Below are positions 53,689 to 63,334 of a stretch of DNA of 64,000 nt, piece by piece. The notes beneath the pieces were generated by a model. The model had not been told where the DNA came from. It did no database searches and saw only the letters and a program-made list of their open reading frames with translations. A program made the position numbers and the translations under genes. Numbering within the stretch: the first letter of the stretch is position 1; each line of letters starts with the position of its first letter. The stretch spans positions 19,834-83,833 of the forward strand of contig JANWXQ010000094.1 in assembly GCA_025057275.1 (NCBI GenBank). Reading direction: 5' to 3'. This stretch comes from Chitinophagales bacterium (GTDB lineage Bacteria; Bacteroidota; Bacteroidia; Chitinophagales; UBA10324).

Positions 53689-55722
53689 GTGAAATTCCGG
53701 CTGCACGCTCCTTTTGCCCCCAGCGGTGATCAGCCTGAAGCCATAAGCCAATTGGAGGAGGGCCTGCGCCGCGGCGAGCGGCATCAGGTGCTGCTGGGGG
53801 TTACCGGCAGCGGCAAAACGTTTACCATAGCCAACCTGATTGAAAGGGTACAGCGCCCTACTTTGGTGCTGAGCCACAACAAAACGCTGGTAGCTCAGCT
53901 TTACGGTGAATTCCGCAGCTTCTTTCCCGAAAACGCTGTTGAATATTTCGTTTCCTACTACGATTACTATCAGCCTGAAGCTTACCTGCCGGCCACCAAT
54001 ACATACATAGAAAAAGACCTGTCCATAAACGATGAAATAGAAAAGCTGCGCTTGCGGACCACCACGTCGCTGATGAGCGGCCGGCGGGACATAATTGTCG
54101 TTGCTTCCGTTTCCTGTATCTACGGTATTGGCAACCCTTCGGAATATCGCCGGGGTATTGTGCGCCTCAGCGCCGGAGCCACCTTGCCCCGAAACACCCT
54201 TTTGCGGGCTTTGGTGGATGGCTTGTACAGCCGCGCAGCAGACGGCCGCACCGGATCGTTTCAGGTGCGCGGCGATACGGTGGAAGTTTTTCCCCCTTAT
54301 GCCGATTATGGCTTCCGCATCATCTACTTCGGAGATGTCATTGAAGAAATAGAAACGTTCTCGCGTGAAACAGGCAAAAAAATTGGCCAGGTGGAACATG
54401 CCGCCATTTTTCCCGCTAACCTCTATCTGGCGCCACGCGAACAGTTTAATGAAATTCTATATGAAATTGAAGAGGATCTTCGCCGGCAGGTAGCCTTTTT
54501 TGAACAATCCGGCAAAACCACCGAGGCTCAACGCCTTCGAGAGCGCGTGACCATGGATCTGGAAATGATGCGGGAGTTGGGCTACTGCAGCGGCATTGAA
54601 AATTATTCCCGCTACCTGGACCGCCGCCAGCCTGGCATGCGCCCCTTCTGCCTATTGGACTATTTTCCCGACGACTTTCTCACCATCATTGATGAAAGTC
54701 ATGTGACCATCCCCCAGTTACGTGGCATGTACGGTGGCGATCGGTCGCGCAAGCAGATTTTGGTAGACTACGGTTTTCGGTTACCTGCAGCTTTGGACAA
54801 CCGTCCCCTCAATTTCCATGAATTCAATGAGCTGATTCGTCAGGTGATCTACGTAAGCGCCACCCCCGGCGATTATGAACTCAGTCTGACCGAAGGCGTT
54901 TTTGTGGAACAGGTGGTGCGGCCCACCGGACTGCTGGACCCGCCCATCGAGGTAAGGCCCAGCGTCAATCAGATTGATGACCTGCTAGCCCTCATTGAAG
55001 CCCGTGTCGGACAAGGCGAGCGGGTGTTAGTGACCACCCTCACCAAACGCATGGCCGAAGAGCTCACCAAGTATCTATCCCGGCTGAACATTCGTTGCCG
55101 GTACATTCATGCGGAGGTAGAGACCCTGGAACGGGTGGAAATTTTGCGCGACCTGCGCCTGGGACGCTTTGATGTGCTCATCGGCGTAAATCTGCTGCGT
55201 GAAGGATTGGACCTACCCGAAGTGTCGTTGGTGGCCATTCTGGATGCCGACAAGGAAGGTTTTTTGCGTAACGAGCGCTCCCTGACCCAGGTGGCAGGAC
55301 GCGCAGCCCGACACGTAAACGGCCTGGTAGTCATGTATGCAGACCGCATCACCGAAAGTATGCAGCGCACCATCAACGAATGTGCCCGGCGCAGGGAAAA
55401 ACAACTGCGCTATAACCAGGAACATGGCATAGTGCCGCAGACCGTCAAGCGGTCGCGCGAAAAAATTCTGCAGCAAACGGCCGTGCTGGACATCCGCAGC
55501 GAATCATTGCCGGCTGCTGAACCGGAGGCAGAAGCCGCCGCTGTGCTGGCTGACCCCGTTGTGGCCTACATGAACCGCGACCAGCTTCAAAAAGCCATTC
55601 AACAGGCGCGACGCAACATGGAGCAGGCAGCCCGCGACCTGGAATTTCTGCAGGCTGCGCGCTATCGCGATGAACTGTTTGCTCTGGAAAAACTGATGGC
55701 CGAAAAGTATGGCCGCCGCTGA
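53689..55722 (+). CDS. uvrB: Excinuclease ABC subunit B
   Basis: UvrB is the damage-verifying helicase of nucleotide excision repair; it is loaded by UvrA and recruits UvrC. The 677-residue protein has Walker A GVTGSGKTFT, the Tyr-rich beta-hairpin YFVSYYDYYQPEAYLP that clamps damaged DNA, DESH in helicase motif II, motif VI QVAGRAARHV, and a C-terminal UvrC-binding segment (MEQAARDLEFLQAARYRDEL). The start is GTG at 53689 (VKFRLHAPFAPSGDQP), matching the family N-terminus. It bounds the polysaccharide locus. Confidence 0.97.
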   Translation: MKFRLHAPFAPSGDQPEAISQLEEGLRRGERHQVLLGVTGSGKTFTIANLIERVQRPTLVLSHNKTLVAQLYGEFRSFFPENAVEYFVSYYDYYQPEAYLPATNTYIEKDLSINDEIEKLRLRTTTSLMSGRRDIIVVASVSCIYGIGNPSEYRRGIVRLSAGATLPRNTLLRALVDGLYSRAADGRTGSFQVRGDTVEVFPPYADYGFRIIYFGDVIEEIETFSRETGKKIGQVEHAAIFPANLYLAPREQFNEILYEIEEDLRRQVAFFEQSGKTTEAQRLRERVTMDLEMMRELGYCSGIENYSRYLDRRQPGMRPFCLLDYFPDDFLTIIDESHVTIPQLRGMYGGDRSRKQILVDYGFRLPAALDNRPLNFHEFNELIRQVIYVSATPGDYELSLTEGVFVEQVVRPTGLLDPPIEVRPSVNQIDDLLALIEARVGQGERVLVTTLTKRMAEELTKYLSRLNIRCRYIHAEVETLERVEILRDLRLGRFDVLIGVNLLREGLDLPEVSLVAILDADKEGFLRNERSLTQVAGRAARHVNGLVVMYADRITESMQRTINECARRREKQLRYNQEHGIVPQTVKRSREKILQQTAVLDIRSESLPAAEPEAEAAAVLADPVVAYMNRDQLQKAIQQARRNMEQAARDLEFLQAARYRDELFALEKLMAEKYGRR

Positions 55723-55754
55723 CCGGCAGTGTGCTGAAAAGAAATGACCTCTTA

Positions 55755-57320
55755 CTATTGTTTGACCAGCGGAGCCCGCTGCAAAAAGCCGTTGCCCCGC
55801 AATTCGGCCAGGTAAAAGCCGGGCGCCCATTTCGACACATCCACCACATCAGCAAAGCTGCCCTGCGGCTGATGATCCCATTGCTTCTGCCACACTACCA
55901 TGCCGGCGCTGTTGTATAGCGTCATGGTTACAGGTCCGCCTGAAATCCAGGCTTGCAGATTTACCAGATCATAGGCCGGATTGGGAAACAGGTGCAACTG
56001 GTCTGCCTCCGTTTGCGGTTGGCTGGTGCCCGTTTGCAGATCGATCAACTCGTCGCCGGGCTTGTAGGCCAGATAGGCAAAAAACACGACCATCATTTCA
56101 TCGGTGGTCTTTTCCCCCAGCGTAATCATAGCCGGCGGGTTGTTGGGATTGTTGGGATTATTGGCCGTGTTGTCGTAAACGGCCCGTGCGCCCAAGCGGT
56201 AGCCTGAGCCCGGTGTAAAGCGAACCAGGTTTTTGAGCGGATAACTGAGCTGCCAGCGGAAATCCCACCGCGGAATACACAACAGCCGCACCGTATCCGT
56301 GGAGTTGGGCTTGGTCATGTACACATCAAACCGCGTGCAGATCAGATGAGCATGGGGTAAGATGCTGTAGATGGAATAGTCACCTAGGGAAACGGTCGAT
56401 TTTTCATAAAACGTCTTGATGGTATTGGCGGGAATGATGAAGGGTCCATTGGTTAAGGATGGCCAGTAATGGAACAGAACGGGCGACACGTAAATGGCCC
56501 GGGGCGAAGGGTGCGCGCAAAACTTAAGGTTCACTCGGGTGGAATCCACTTTTCCCTGACTTCCGGGAGCGTAGTGAATTTCCATGGCCAGATAAGAGTT
56601 GGCCGGAATTTCGTAGCCAAAATCTGCCGGTAAAATTTCCGGTTCCATACCGGGCACCCATCCGGCAATCAACACGGCTGACGAGCTGGGCGAATTGGTT
56701 CCGTTAGAGGTAAAACCAGGGCCAGGCTCGTTCTGATCTTTTGTCAGGGATGCAGTGGTGGGGTCATAATAGAGCAGGATGTGGTGAACGATTTCCGGAT
56801 TGCTGATCTGAAATTCAATCTGGTTCAGGTACTTGGTGGAGGTAAAGCCGGTGGGCAGCACAAAGGTGCGGAACTGGTCAGTAGAGGCGGGCACCGTGTA
56901 GGCGGGAAACTGAAACACCTGATCGATGACGGGCAAGGCTGAACCGGTTGAGAAAGTGGGCGGAGCAGGTGCGTTATTCAGATTGCCGGCAGGCATGCCG
57001 CCATTGACCCATTCATTTATATAATCTATTTCCTGCTGGGTCAGGTGGCGATCTTTAAGCAATGGCACGCTGCAATCCGGATCGGCAGGAAAAGGCGGCA
57101 TGAGCCGTGCATTCACCTGTGCCTGAATGCTAAAGGCATGCTGTACGGCATCATTATAGGTAATCAATGGAAAAGGCGCCACGCCGCCCGAATGATGACA
57201 AGGGGCGCAACGGTTGTATAGAATGGGTGCAATCTGGGTACTCCAGTCCGGTGTTTGTGCCGAACCGGTTATTACCCCGAGAAAAGAAATAATCAGGATG
57301 CAGCGGAGGAACAGGCTCAT
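55755..57320 (-). CDS. T9SS-secreted cytochrome c / type II copper monooxygenase-like fusion
   Basis: A 521-residue secreted protein. After a signal peptide (1-21) comes a c-type heme domain (CAPCH at 38-42) with a possible distal Met near 74. The middle resembles the copper type II ascorbate-dependent monooxygenases (PHM/DBH): VHHILLYYD (His179, His180), MEIHYAP (His249), LPHAHL (His323, His325) and TTDEMM (Met409 or 410) line up with the CuH and CuM ligand sets. A T9SS sorting domain (LFPNPAYDLVNLQ) ends the protein. Enzyme activity is inferred from ligands; the substrate is unknown. A short NNPNNPNNPP run lies near 387-396. A TACCTTTG promoter box precedes it. Confidence 0.75.
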   Translation of the reverse strand: MSLFLRCILIISFLGVITGSAQTPDWSTQIAPILYNRCAPCHHSGGVAPFPLITYNDAVQHAFSIQAQVNARLMPPFPADPDCSVPLLKDRHLTQQEIDYINEWVNGGMPAGNLNNAPAPPTFSTGSALPVIDQVFQFPAYTVPASTDQFRTFVLPTGFTSTKYLNQIEFQISNPEIVHHILLYYDPTTASLTKDQNEPGPGFTSNGTNSPSSSAVLIAGWVPGMEPEILPADFGYEIPANSYLAMEIHYAPGSQGKVDSTRVNLKFCAHPSPRAIYVSPVLFHYWPSLTNGPFIIPANTIKTFYEKSTVSLGDYSIYSILPHAHLICTRFDVYMTKPNSTDTVRLLCIPRWDFRWQLSYPLKNLVRFTPGSGYRLGARAVYDNTANNPNNPNNPPAMITLGEKTTDEMMVVFFAYLAYKPGDELIDLQTGTSQPQTEADQLHLFPNPAYDLVNLQAWISGGPVTMTLYNSAGMVVWQKQWDHQPQGSFADVVDVSKWAPGFYLAELRGNGFLQRAPLVKQ

Positions 57321-57340
57321 GTATCAAAAATATTTGCTAT

Positions 57341-57348
57341 CAAAGGTA
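57341..57348 (-). promoter_or_regulatory. -7 promoter box for the cytochrome/copper protein gene
   Basis: The minus strand reads TACCTTTG (perfect match), 20 bases before the ATG at 57320. Confidence 0.55.
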
Positions 57349-57387
57349 GTCTTTTTCCTCCATGAAGCCTGCAGCCATGACAAGGCC

Positions 57388-57395
57388 TATCTTTG
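57388..57395 (+). promoter_or_regulatory. -7 promoter box for the 1953-residue T9SS protein gene
   Basis: TATCTTTG on the plus strand, 16 bases before the ATG at 57412; divergent from the cytochrome gene promoter 40 bases away. Confidence 0.6.
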
Positions 57396-57411
57396 ACCGA
57401 GAGGCCTTTTC

Positions 57412-60400
57412 ATGCGTGTCGTTAACCTGCTTCTGCTCTGCTGCCTGCTACCTGCTTCGGCTTTTTCCCAAAATGTTTTTTACTGGCTTCCGTCCAGCAA
57501 TCAGTTAGCTTCTGACCCCGATAACTGGCGACAAGGCAGTTGCAGCGGGCCATCCGGTCAGCTGCCCTCAGCAACCGATACAGTGATCCTTGGCGCCTGC
57601 CTGCCTGCTCAAAACTGCACGCTGGATGTCAACTGGACCGTGGCTAAACTGGTTTTAAACGAAAACTATTCGGCCACCCTGACCGTTGACCCTGCCGTTT
57701 CCAGCATCACCTTATGGGAAGCAGAATGTCTGGGCGGAACCTTTCATGCAGCAAGCGCTCAGGTATTCATTGAGAAAAGACTTTTGCTGGACGGATGCAC
57801 CTTCATTGCACCTGCTGAAACCCTCTCAGTCAAAGAGGAATTCACTTACTTGTCCGGAACCTTTTTGCACAACAACGGCACGGTCATCTTCAAGAAAGGA
57901 TTGGGCTCCATCACCCAGCTTGAGGGCAACGCATCCAATGTGCAGGAACTGGTTTTCCATAAACTGGACTTTTTTGCCAGCGGAAACTTTGGCACCCGGT
58001 TTTACGTGAATCATTTGGATGTGCGGGTGCTGTCGGACCTGCGCCTGGTTGGCGTGAAGCCACTAACCCTGGCCTCCAGCAGCAATGCCCGGTTCACTCT
58101 GGAAGGCAACCTGATCAACGACAACGACCAGACGGATCTGGACACGCTCTGGTTTCGGTTCAGCGGACCGGCCATTCAGTTGGTTTCCGGCACGCAAAGC
58201 ACCCTCATCCACCGCATGGAGGTGAATAAGACCGCGGGTTTTGTTCATCTGCTGAAGCCGTTATCCATTTCCGGAGAGGTATTGTTTACTCAGGGATACA
58301 TTGCCTGTGATTCGGCCAATGCGCTGACCTTCCTTCAAAATGCCGTGGTTACCAACAGCGGCGGTCACGGCTTCGTACGCGGCGCTGTGCGCAAGATCGG
58401 AATGGGGGAATTTTTGTTTCCCATAGGGGATGGCTGGCGATACCGCCCGCTGAAAATTTCTCCACCCAAACAGCCGACCGATGCCTTCCTGGCTTACTAC
58501 GCTTTTGGCGGGCCTCCTTTCACCCAAAAGGAATCCAATCTGACCTATCTGAGCAAGTGTGACTACTGGGCTCTGCACCGCACGTCGGGAACTTCAGCGG
58601 TGTTTGTTCGCTTGTTTTACGACAGCATCACCTGCGATATTGACTCGCTGATCACCCTGCGCATTGCCCGATGGAATCCTGCTACACAGATGTGGAGCAG
58701 TACCGGTCCTGCCCATTTGTCCGGTACCTTGGCTAAGGGCACCATCATTACCACCACGCCCATACAGGATTTAGGCTTCTTTACTCTGGCTAAGGAGTCT
58801 CCATTGCCTGTGGTTGATGCCGGCCCTGATTTGTGGGTATGCCCCTACACGCAGGTCATTCTGGGAGGACAAACGGTGGCCAGCGGCGGCACACCGCCCT
58901 ACTCATTCTCCTGGAGTCCCGATCTGTTTCTGGATTCCAGCGATATCAGCAATCCGCGGGCACTCATCGTATCCGATGTGGACTACGTGCTGACCGTAAC
59001 CGACAGCGACGACGCCGTCGTGACCGACACCATTCGTATTAAAGTTTTTCCTTCTCTGAAAGCCGATGCCGGAGCAGACCGCATGGTTGTTCCCGGTGCC
59101 ACCACGGTTTTGGGTGCTGCACCCAAGGGGGGAAAAGCGCCGTTTACCTATTCGTGGCAGCCCGCCACCGACCTCAGTCAAACCAACGTTCAGCAGCCGG
59201 TTGCAGCGCCGAAGGCCAGCGCTGTCTACACCGTGACGGTTACCGATGCCAACGGTTGTGCTGCCTCCGATCAGGTTTCGGTGTTGTTAATGCCCCCGCC
59301 GCTGGACCGGGCCGCCACCTTTGCCTTGTTCTCCGCTGACAGCATCCAGTCCAAAGGCAGCCTGTTGGTCCATGGCATGGTAGGCAGCCGCAAATTCGTT
59401 TCAGCTACCATTCGCTCCACCGATTCCATTGTCATCCGCCGGCGACTGGATAGTCTCGCTCATGCTGACCTTAACGCAGCCATTTCATTTATAAACAACC
59501 TGAGTGGCACGGTGATAAATCCACAACTGAACGGGCAACAACTCTCTGCCGGTGTCTACTCCATCAGCGGCAAAGCAACATTGAGCGGAACGCTGACTTT
59601 CACCGGTGATCACCGCTCTCTGTTCATTCTTCAGCTAAACGATAGCCTGGTTGCCGATTCCGGTGCCACCCTATTGCTCGACGGAGTCCACAAAAGTCAG
59701 GTCATTTTGTTGGCCAAAAAAGGAATCCGGGTCAATCAAGTGGCTGTTCTGCCTGCAGTCATGATTTCCGAAGGCCCGATTCAAGGCGGTGAAATCCGCG
59801 AAGCCACTCTGCTCAGTAAGGGTCCGATTCAACTGGACGGCGGCAGCTTCAGCCCATCCGTTTTTGCCGCACGTCCGACAGGCATCACCCGAACCGACGC
59901 TGCCGACTGGCTGGGCCTGAACAGTTCAACAGTGGAAAAGGCTTCTGGAAGCTACCAAAGCCATTGGGCATCTACTGCGTTGCGACGCTCATTGCCCTTG
60001 CTGAATGCGCGCATCCTGCGCTTTCCGCCGGGGGGTAAGTCAAAAAGCTGGAATGCCAATGACGGCTGGTACCTCAATGCCGAAGAACAGTATGCAGATT
60101 CTTCGTTGATAAGCAGCAGCAAGCTTCCCTGCTTGGAAATCTCAGAAGTTTCCACGCAGGAAGCTGCCGTGCTGCCGGTAAACCGGATGCTGGAATTCCG
60201 GCAAGTTCTTACCGGAAACAACGCCCTGGGTATGTATGTAGCCAACTTGTTCACCCCCCAAAGTTTTCAGATAGAAATTATCCGTCATGCCCTTGACCTG
60301 AACCTGCCCTTAAAGTTTATCGAGCTGGGTAATGAATTTTACCTGCGAGGACAAACCTGCGGTTTTCGTACACCGGCAGATTATGCTGCTGTAGTAAACA

Positions 60401-63273
60401 GCTATCTGAATGAGTTGCACAACACGCCCGGCCTGGATCACCTGCGCGTTGGTATCGTTGCCAGTGCATTTACCACCGAAGATGGATTGGACACCGGCAA
60501 CGGCTGCCGGCGCATGACCTGGAATGCTGAACTCCTGCCCTTGCTGAACAACCTGAAGGCCGGGGACGCCATCACATTTCACCTCTACCCCAGGTGCGGG
60601 CTGCCCAACAGTCAGGCTCCGGTGGTTAACCTGTCCGATATCCCGACCATCATTCAAAAGGCCTACACGGAAACAGAAGACTTCTTCAATCACGAGATGC
60701 AGATCCTCAACCAGTATCCGCAACTGGATGCCTGGATTACCGAGTATAACCTGACCGATCCGGCTTTCACCATTCACGGTTCCTGGGTTCATGGCCTGTA
60801 CATGAGTCTGTTTACCTTACGGTTGCTGGAAATGCCTAAAATCAAACTGGTTACTGCCCAGACCATGGCCAATAATGCCGCCAGAGGTATCCTTTTCGTA
60901 GATGCTTTTGGCTATGTCCTCAACGAAGGCTGGAGTACCATTGGCACCCAGGTGCCAACCCAGGCCTGGGGCCTGACCGCGCAGGGATTGATGATCAAAC
61001 TTATTGCCGATGCCATGCGCTACAGCACGAAAGCCACATTGCTGCAGTTTAATCAGGCCCCGTTGATCGACAACAAATACCCCCTTCTTTACGGCTGGAC
61101 TTTTGACAAGGATCTGGGCGACAAGCAATCCATCCTATTCAATTTTTCGGATAAACCGCTTCAGGTGGCAATTTCTCAACTGGCTCCCTGCTCAGCCATG
61201 GAACAGCTTTATGCCTCCGACCCCTTACTTTTTGTAACAGGCCACGTTACCCACCCGCAGCACAGCGGAATCTATACGGGCGTGTTGTACGACTTTGCTA
61301 CCGGATTAACCACGCCGGCCCATTACGACTCGGTGCACCTGCAGTTGCCTGAGAATTGCAGGAGTATTGTTCTGCCTCCTTATTCGATAACCCGCCTATA
61401 CGCACTGAATCAATCCGGTGTTTGGCTTCGGCAGAGCGGAACCACCGTCTGCGCTGCAGACCCATTGAGTCCGGTGCCTGGTCAGGCATCCACTGCTGTG
61501 AACCTCTATGCCAGTGGCGGTGCCTCCTTCGAATGGAGCATAGGCGAACCTGCATGTCCCCAGCAAAGCAGCCTGGCGGCAAGCCCGGTTACCAGCAGCA
61601 GCGGCACACTTAAAGTGTATGACCCGGCCGGAAATCTGATTGGACAAAAGACGAACATCATCGTCAATGTGCTGAACCTGCCACCCCTCACCGTTACGCC
61701 TGCTGCATTCAACAATGCCGATGCCAAGACCTCCTCTTTCGTTGCTACGGCAAGTGGCGCTCAGTTTTATAACTGGAATCCTTCTTATGGTTTAAACGCC
61801 ATTTCAGGACCCTCAGTAACCATTACGCCAACCCGCAGCGGACGCTACTTTGTGATCGGCACCGGTGCAAATTCCTGCTCCCGACTGGCCACGATTCAAA
61901 CCACGGTAGATCCTAATGTCTCCATCCTGGAATTTGGCGGCACATTAACCAAAAGCGTTTACCCGCCCACTACCAAAATTTGTAAGGGTTCTTCTGTAAA
62001 TCTTTTTGCCGATGCACGGGCGGATAAAGTCCGCTGGATTGCCGGCGATGGAACGCTTCTGTCGGAAGGTCCGTCCTTTACCCTTTCTGCTACGCGCAAT
62101 ATGCTGGTAACTGCCGAAGTAACCAACAGCCTGATTCCCGCTACCTCCCGATCATCGCTTTGGGTGGAAGTGTTACCTACCGTAGAACCCGAACATGCCG
62201 ATGTGTTCGGATGCGCCAACACTTTTGTATTGCTCCAATCCACCATCAAGGAAGGAGGAACGTCTTCGCTGTATGCCTGGGATGACCAGCAACCCGGAAC
62301 CATGCTTTATGAAAAGAAAAATTTATCCAAGCCTGTTCAGGAAAATGTTTTTGATAGCAAATACGATCCCGTTTTTTTCTATGGCCCTGCCGGCAATTAC
62401 GCTGTACGCCTGTTTGCCAAAGATCCGAACTACAGTGTTTGCCCCGACATCAGTAACGATTCGGTGGTAAATGTTTTTATCAGCGATGCACCAGCACCGG
62501 TTTTTGCCTCCAGCCCCTGCGTCATCAGCGGAGGAACGGTAACCCTTACGGCTTCCGGCGCTGCCAATTACACGTGGATGGGTGCCGGGCTAAGGGAGCA
62601 TATCGGTCCTTCGGTAACGGTATCGCCCCAGACCTCAACCACTTACACCCTGATTGCCGGAAATAACCAGTGCTGCACCTCTGCAACCGTTGAAGTAACC
62701 GTTGAACCTTTCGTCGCTCTATGCGACAGCAGCACCTATTGCCACGGATGCCTGAAAAAAACAGTTTATGTTTTTCCCTATGATCCGTCCCAGTACAGCT
62801 ACCAGTGGTATGTCAACGACCTGCCCGTAAGTGGGGCAACCGGCCCTTCACACACCGTGCAATTTCTGGGATTCCGCAACCGAAGCGCCATAGTGTATTG
62901 TGCCGTTTCCCGGCTGGATGGCAGTTGCGCCCCCGGCCGTACGAATCCAGTCAAAATGTCGCTGTCCCGGTTTTGCCACTATAGCCGCGATTATCTGCCT
63001 TATACACCCGATGTAGTGCAAAACCTGAGGCTCTATCCTAACCCCGCCGACCAGCAGGTTACCATTGCTTTTCACCAGCCCGATGCCGTGCACAACGCTT
63101 GCTGGCTGTCGGTCTACGATCTGTTGGGCAACACCCTGTTGCGAAGCTGGCTGCCCTTGGAAGATGGTCGTGCCGAAGAAACCCTGAAAACCCCGTTGCC
63201 CGAGGGAACCTACCTGGTTCAGGTATGCACTCCTGATGGTTGTGTGGCTGAACCACTGGTGATCGCCCACTAA
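57412..63273 (+). CDS. Giant T9SS cargo protein with DUF3494-like and glycosidase-like domains
   Basis: A 1953-residue secreted protein. In order: signal peptide (1-20); a beta-rich N-terminal region starting FYWLPSSNQLASDPDNWR, shared with the next gene; two PKD/Ig-like modules (about 464-627; ADAGADRM, SYSWQP-type motifs); a DUF3494 (ice-binding-like) domain (about 632-815; AATFALFS, LSAGVYSISG, HRSLFILQL); a clan GH-A-like domain (about 840-1320) with Asn974-Glu975 in IELGNEFYL and Glu1111 in WITEYNL as the likely acid/base and nucleophile; further Ig-like repeats; and a T9SS sorting domain from about 1872 (LRLYPNPADQQV). It may bind and cut an external polysaccharide; the glycosidase family and substrate are not identified. 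Confidence 0.75.
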   Translation: MRVVNLLLLCCLLPASAFSQNVFYWLPSSNQLASDPDNWRQGSCSGPSGQLPSATDTVILGACLPAQNCTLDVNWTVAKLVLNENYSATLTVDPAVSSITLWEAECLGGTFHAASAQVFIEKRLLLDGCTFIAPAETLSVKEEFTYLSGTFLHNNGTVIFKKGLGSITQLEGNASNVQELVFHKLDFFASGNFGTRFYVNHLDVRVLSDLRLVGVKPLTLASSSNARFTLEGNLINDNDQTDLDTLWFRFSGPAIQLVSGTQSTLIHRMEVNKTAGFVHLLKPLSISGEVLFTQGYIACDSANALTFLQNAVVTNSGGHGFVRGAVRKIGMGEFLFPIGDGWRYRPLKISPPKQPTDAFLAYYAFGGPPFTQKESNLTYLSKCDYWALHRTSGTSAVFVRLFYDSITCDIDSLITLRIARWNPATQMWSSTGPAHLSGTLAKGTIITTTPIQDLGFFTLAKESPLPVVDAGPDLWVCPYTQVILGGQTVASGGTPPYSFSWSPDLFLDSSDISNPRALIVSDVDYVLTVTDSDDAVVTDTIRIKVFPSLKADAGADRMVVPGATTVLGAAPKGGKAPFTYSWQPATDLSQTNVQQPVAAPKASAVYTVTVTDANGCAASDQVSVLLMPPPLDRAATFALFSADSIQSKGSLLVHGMVGSRKFVSATIRSTDSIVIRRRLDSLAHADLNAAISFINNLSGTVINPQLNGQQLSAGVYSISGKATLSGTLTFTGDHRSLFILQLNDSLVADSGATLLLDGVHKSQVILLAKKGIRVNQVAVLPAVMISEGPIQGGEIREATLLSKGPIQLDGGSFSPSVFAARPTGITRTDAADWLGLNSSTVEKASGSYQSHWASTALRRSLPLLNARILRFPPGGKSKSWNANDGWYLNAEEQYADSSLISSSKLPCLEISEVSTQEAAVLPVNRMLEFRQVLTGNNALGMYVANLFTPQSFQIEIIRHALDLNLPLKFIELGNEFYLRGQTCGFRTPADYAAVVNSYLNELHNTPGLDHLRVGIVASAFTTEDGLDTGNGCRRMTWNAELLPLLNNLKAGDAITFHLYPRCGLPNSQAPVVNLSDIPTIIQKAYTETEDFFNHEMQILNQYPQLDAWITEYNLTDPAFTIHGSWVHGLYMSLFTLRLLEMPKIKLVTAQTMANNAARGILFVDAFGYVLNEGWSTIGTQVPTQAWGLTAQGLMIKLIADAMRYSTKATLLQFNQAPLIDNKYPLLYGWTFDKDLGDKQSILFNFSDKPLQVAISQLAPCSAMEQLYASDPLLFVTGHVTHPQHSGIYTGVLYDFATGLTTPAHYDSVHLQLPENCRSIVLPPYSITRLYALNQSGVWLRQSGTTVCAADPLSPVPGQASTAVNLYASGGASFEWSIGEPACPQQSSLAASPVTSSSGTLKVYDPAGNLIGQKTNIIVNVLNLPPLTVTPAAFNNADAKTSSFVATASGAQFYNWNPSYGLNAISGPSVTITPTRSGRYFVIGTGANSCSRLATIQTTVDPNVSILEFGGTLTKSVYPPTTKICKGSSVNLFADARADKVRWIAGDGTLLSEGPSFTLSATRNMLVTAEVTNSLIPATSRSSLWVEVLPTVEPEHADVFGCANTFVLLQSTIKEGGTSSLYAWDDQQPGTMLYEKKNLSKPVQENVFDSKYDPVFFYGPAGNYAVRLFAKDPNYSVCPDISNDSVVNVFISDAPAPVFASSPCVISGGTVTLTASGAANYTWMGAGLREHIGPSVTVSPQTSTTYTLIAGNNQCCTSATVEVTVEPFVALCDSSTYCHGCLKKTVYVFPYDPSQYSYQWYVNDLPVSGATGPSHTVQFLGFRNRSAIVYCAVSRLDGSCAPGRTNPVKMSLSRFCHYSRDYLPYTPDVVQNLRLYPNPADQQVTIAFHQPDAVHNACWLSVYDLLGNTLLRSWLPLEDGRAEETLKTPLPEGTYLVQVCTPDGCVAEPLVIAH

Positions 63274-63334
63274 CTCAGCTCCGGCAGTCATCCGGATTCT
63301 TGCAGGCATCGTAACTTGCCAGTAAAACACCGAT

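Noticed and set aside
56131..56165. Short repeated TTGTTGGGA-like DNA in the cytochrome/copper gene, considered as a tandem repeat element
   Set aside because: It only encodes the NNPNNPNNPP linker; about three copies within a coding linker do not indicate a separate element.
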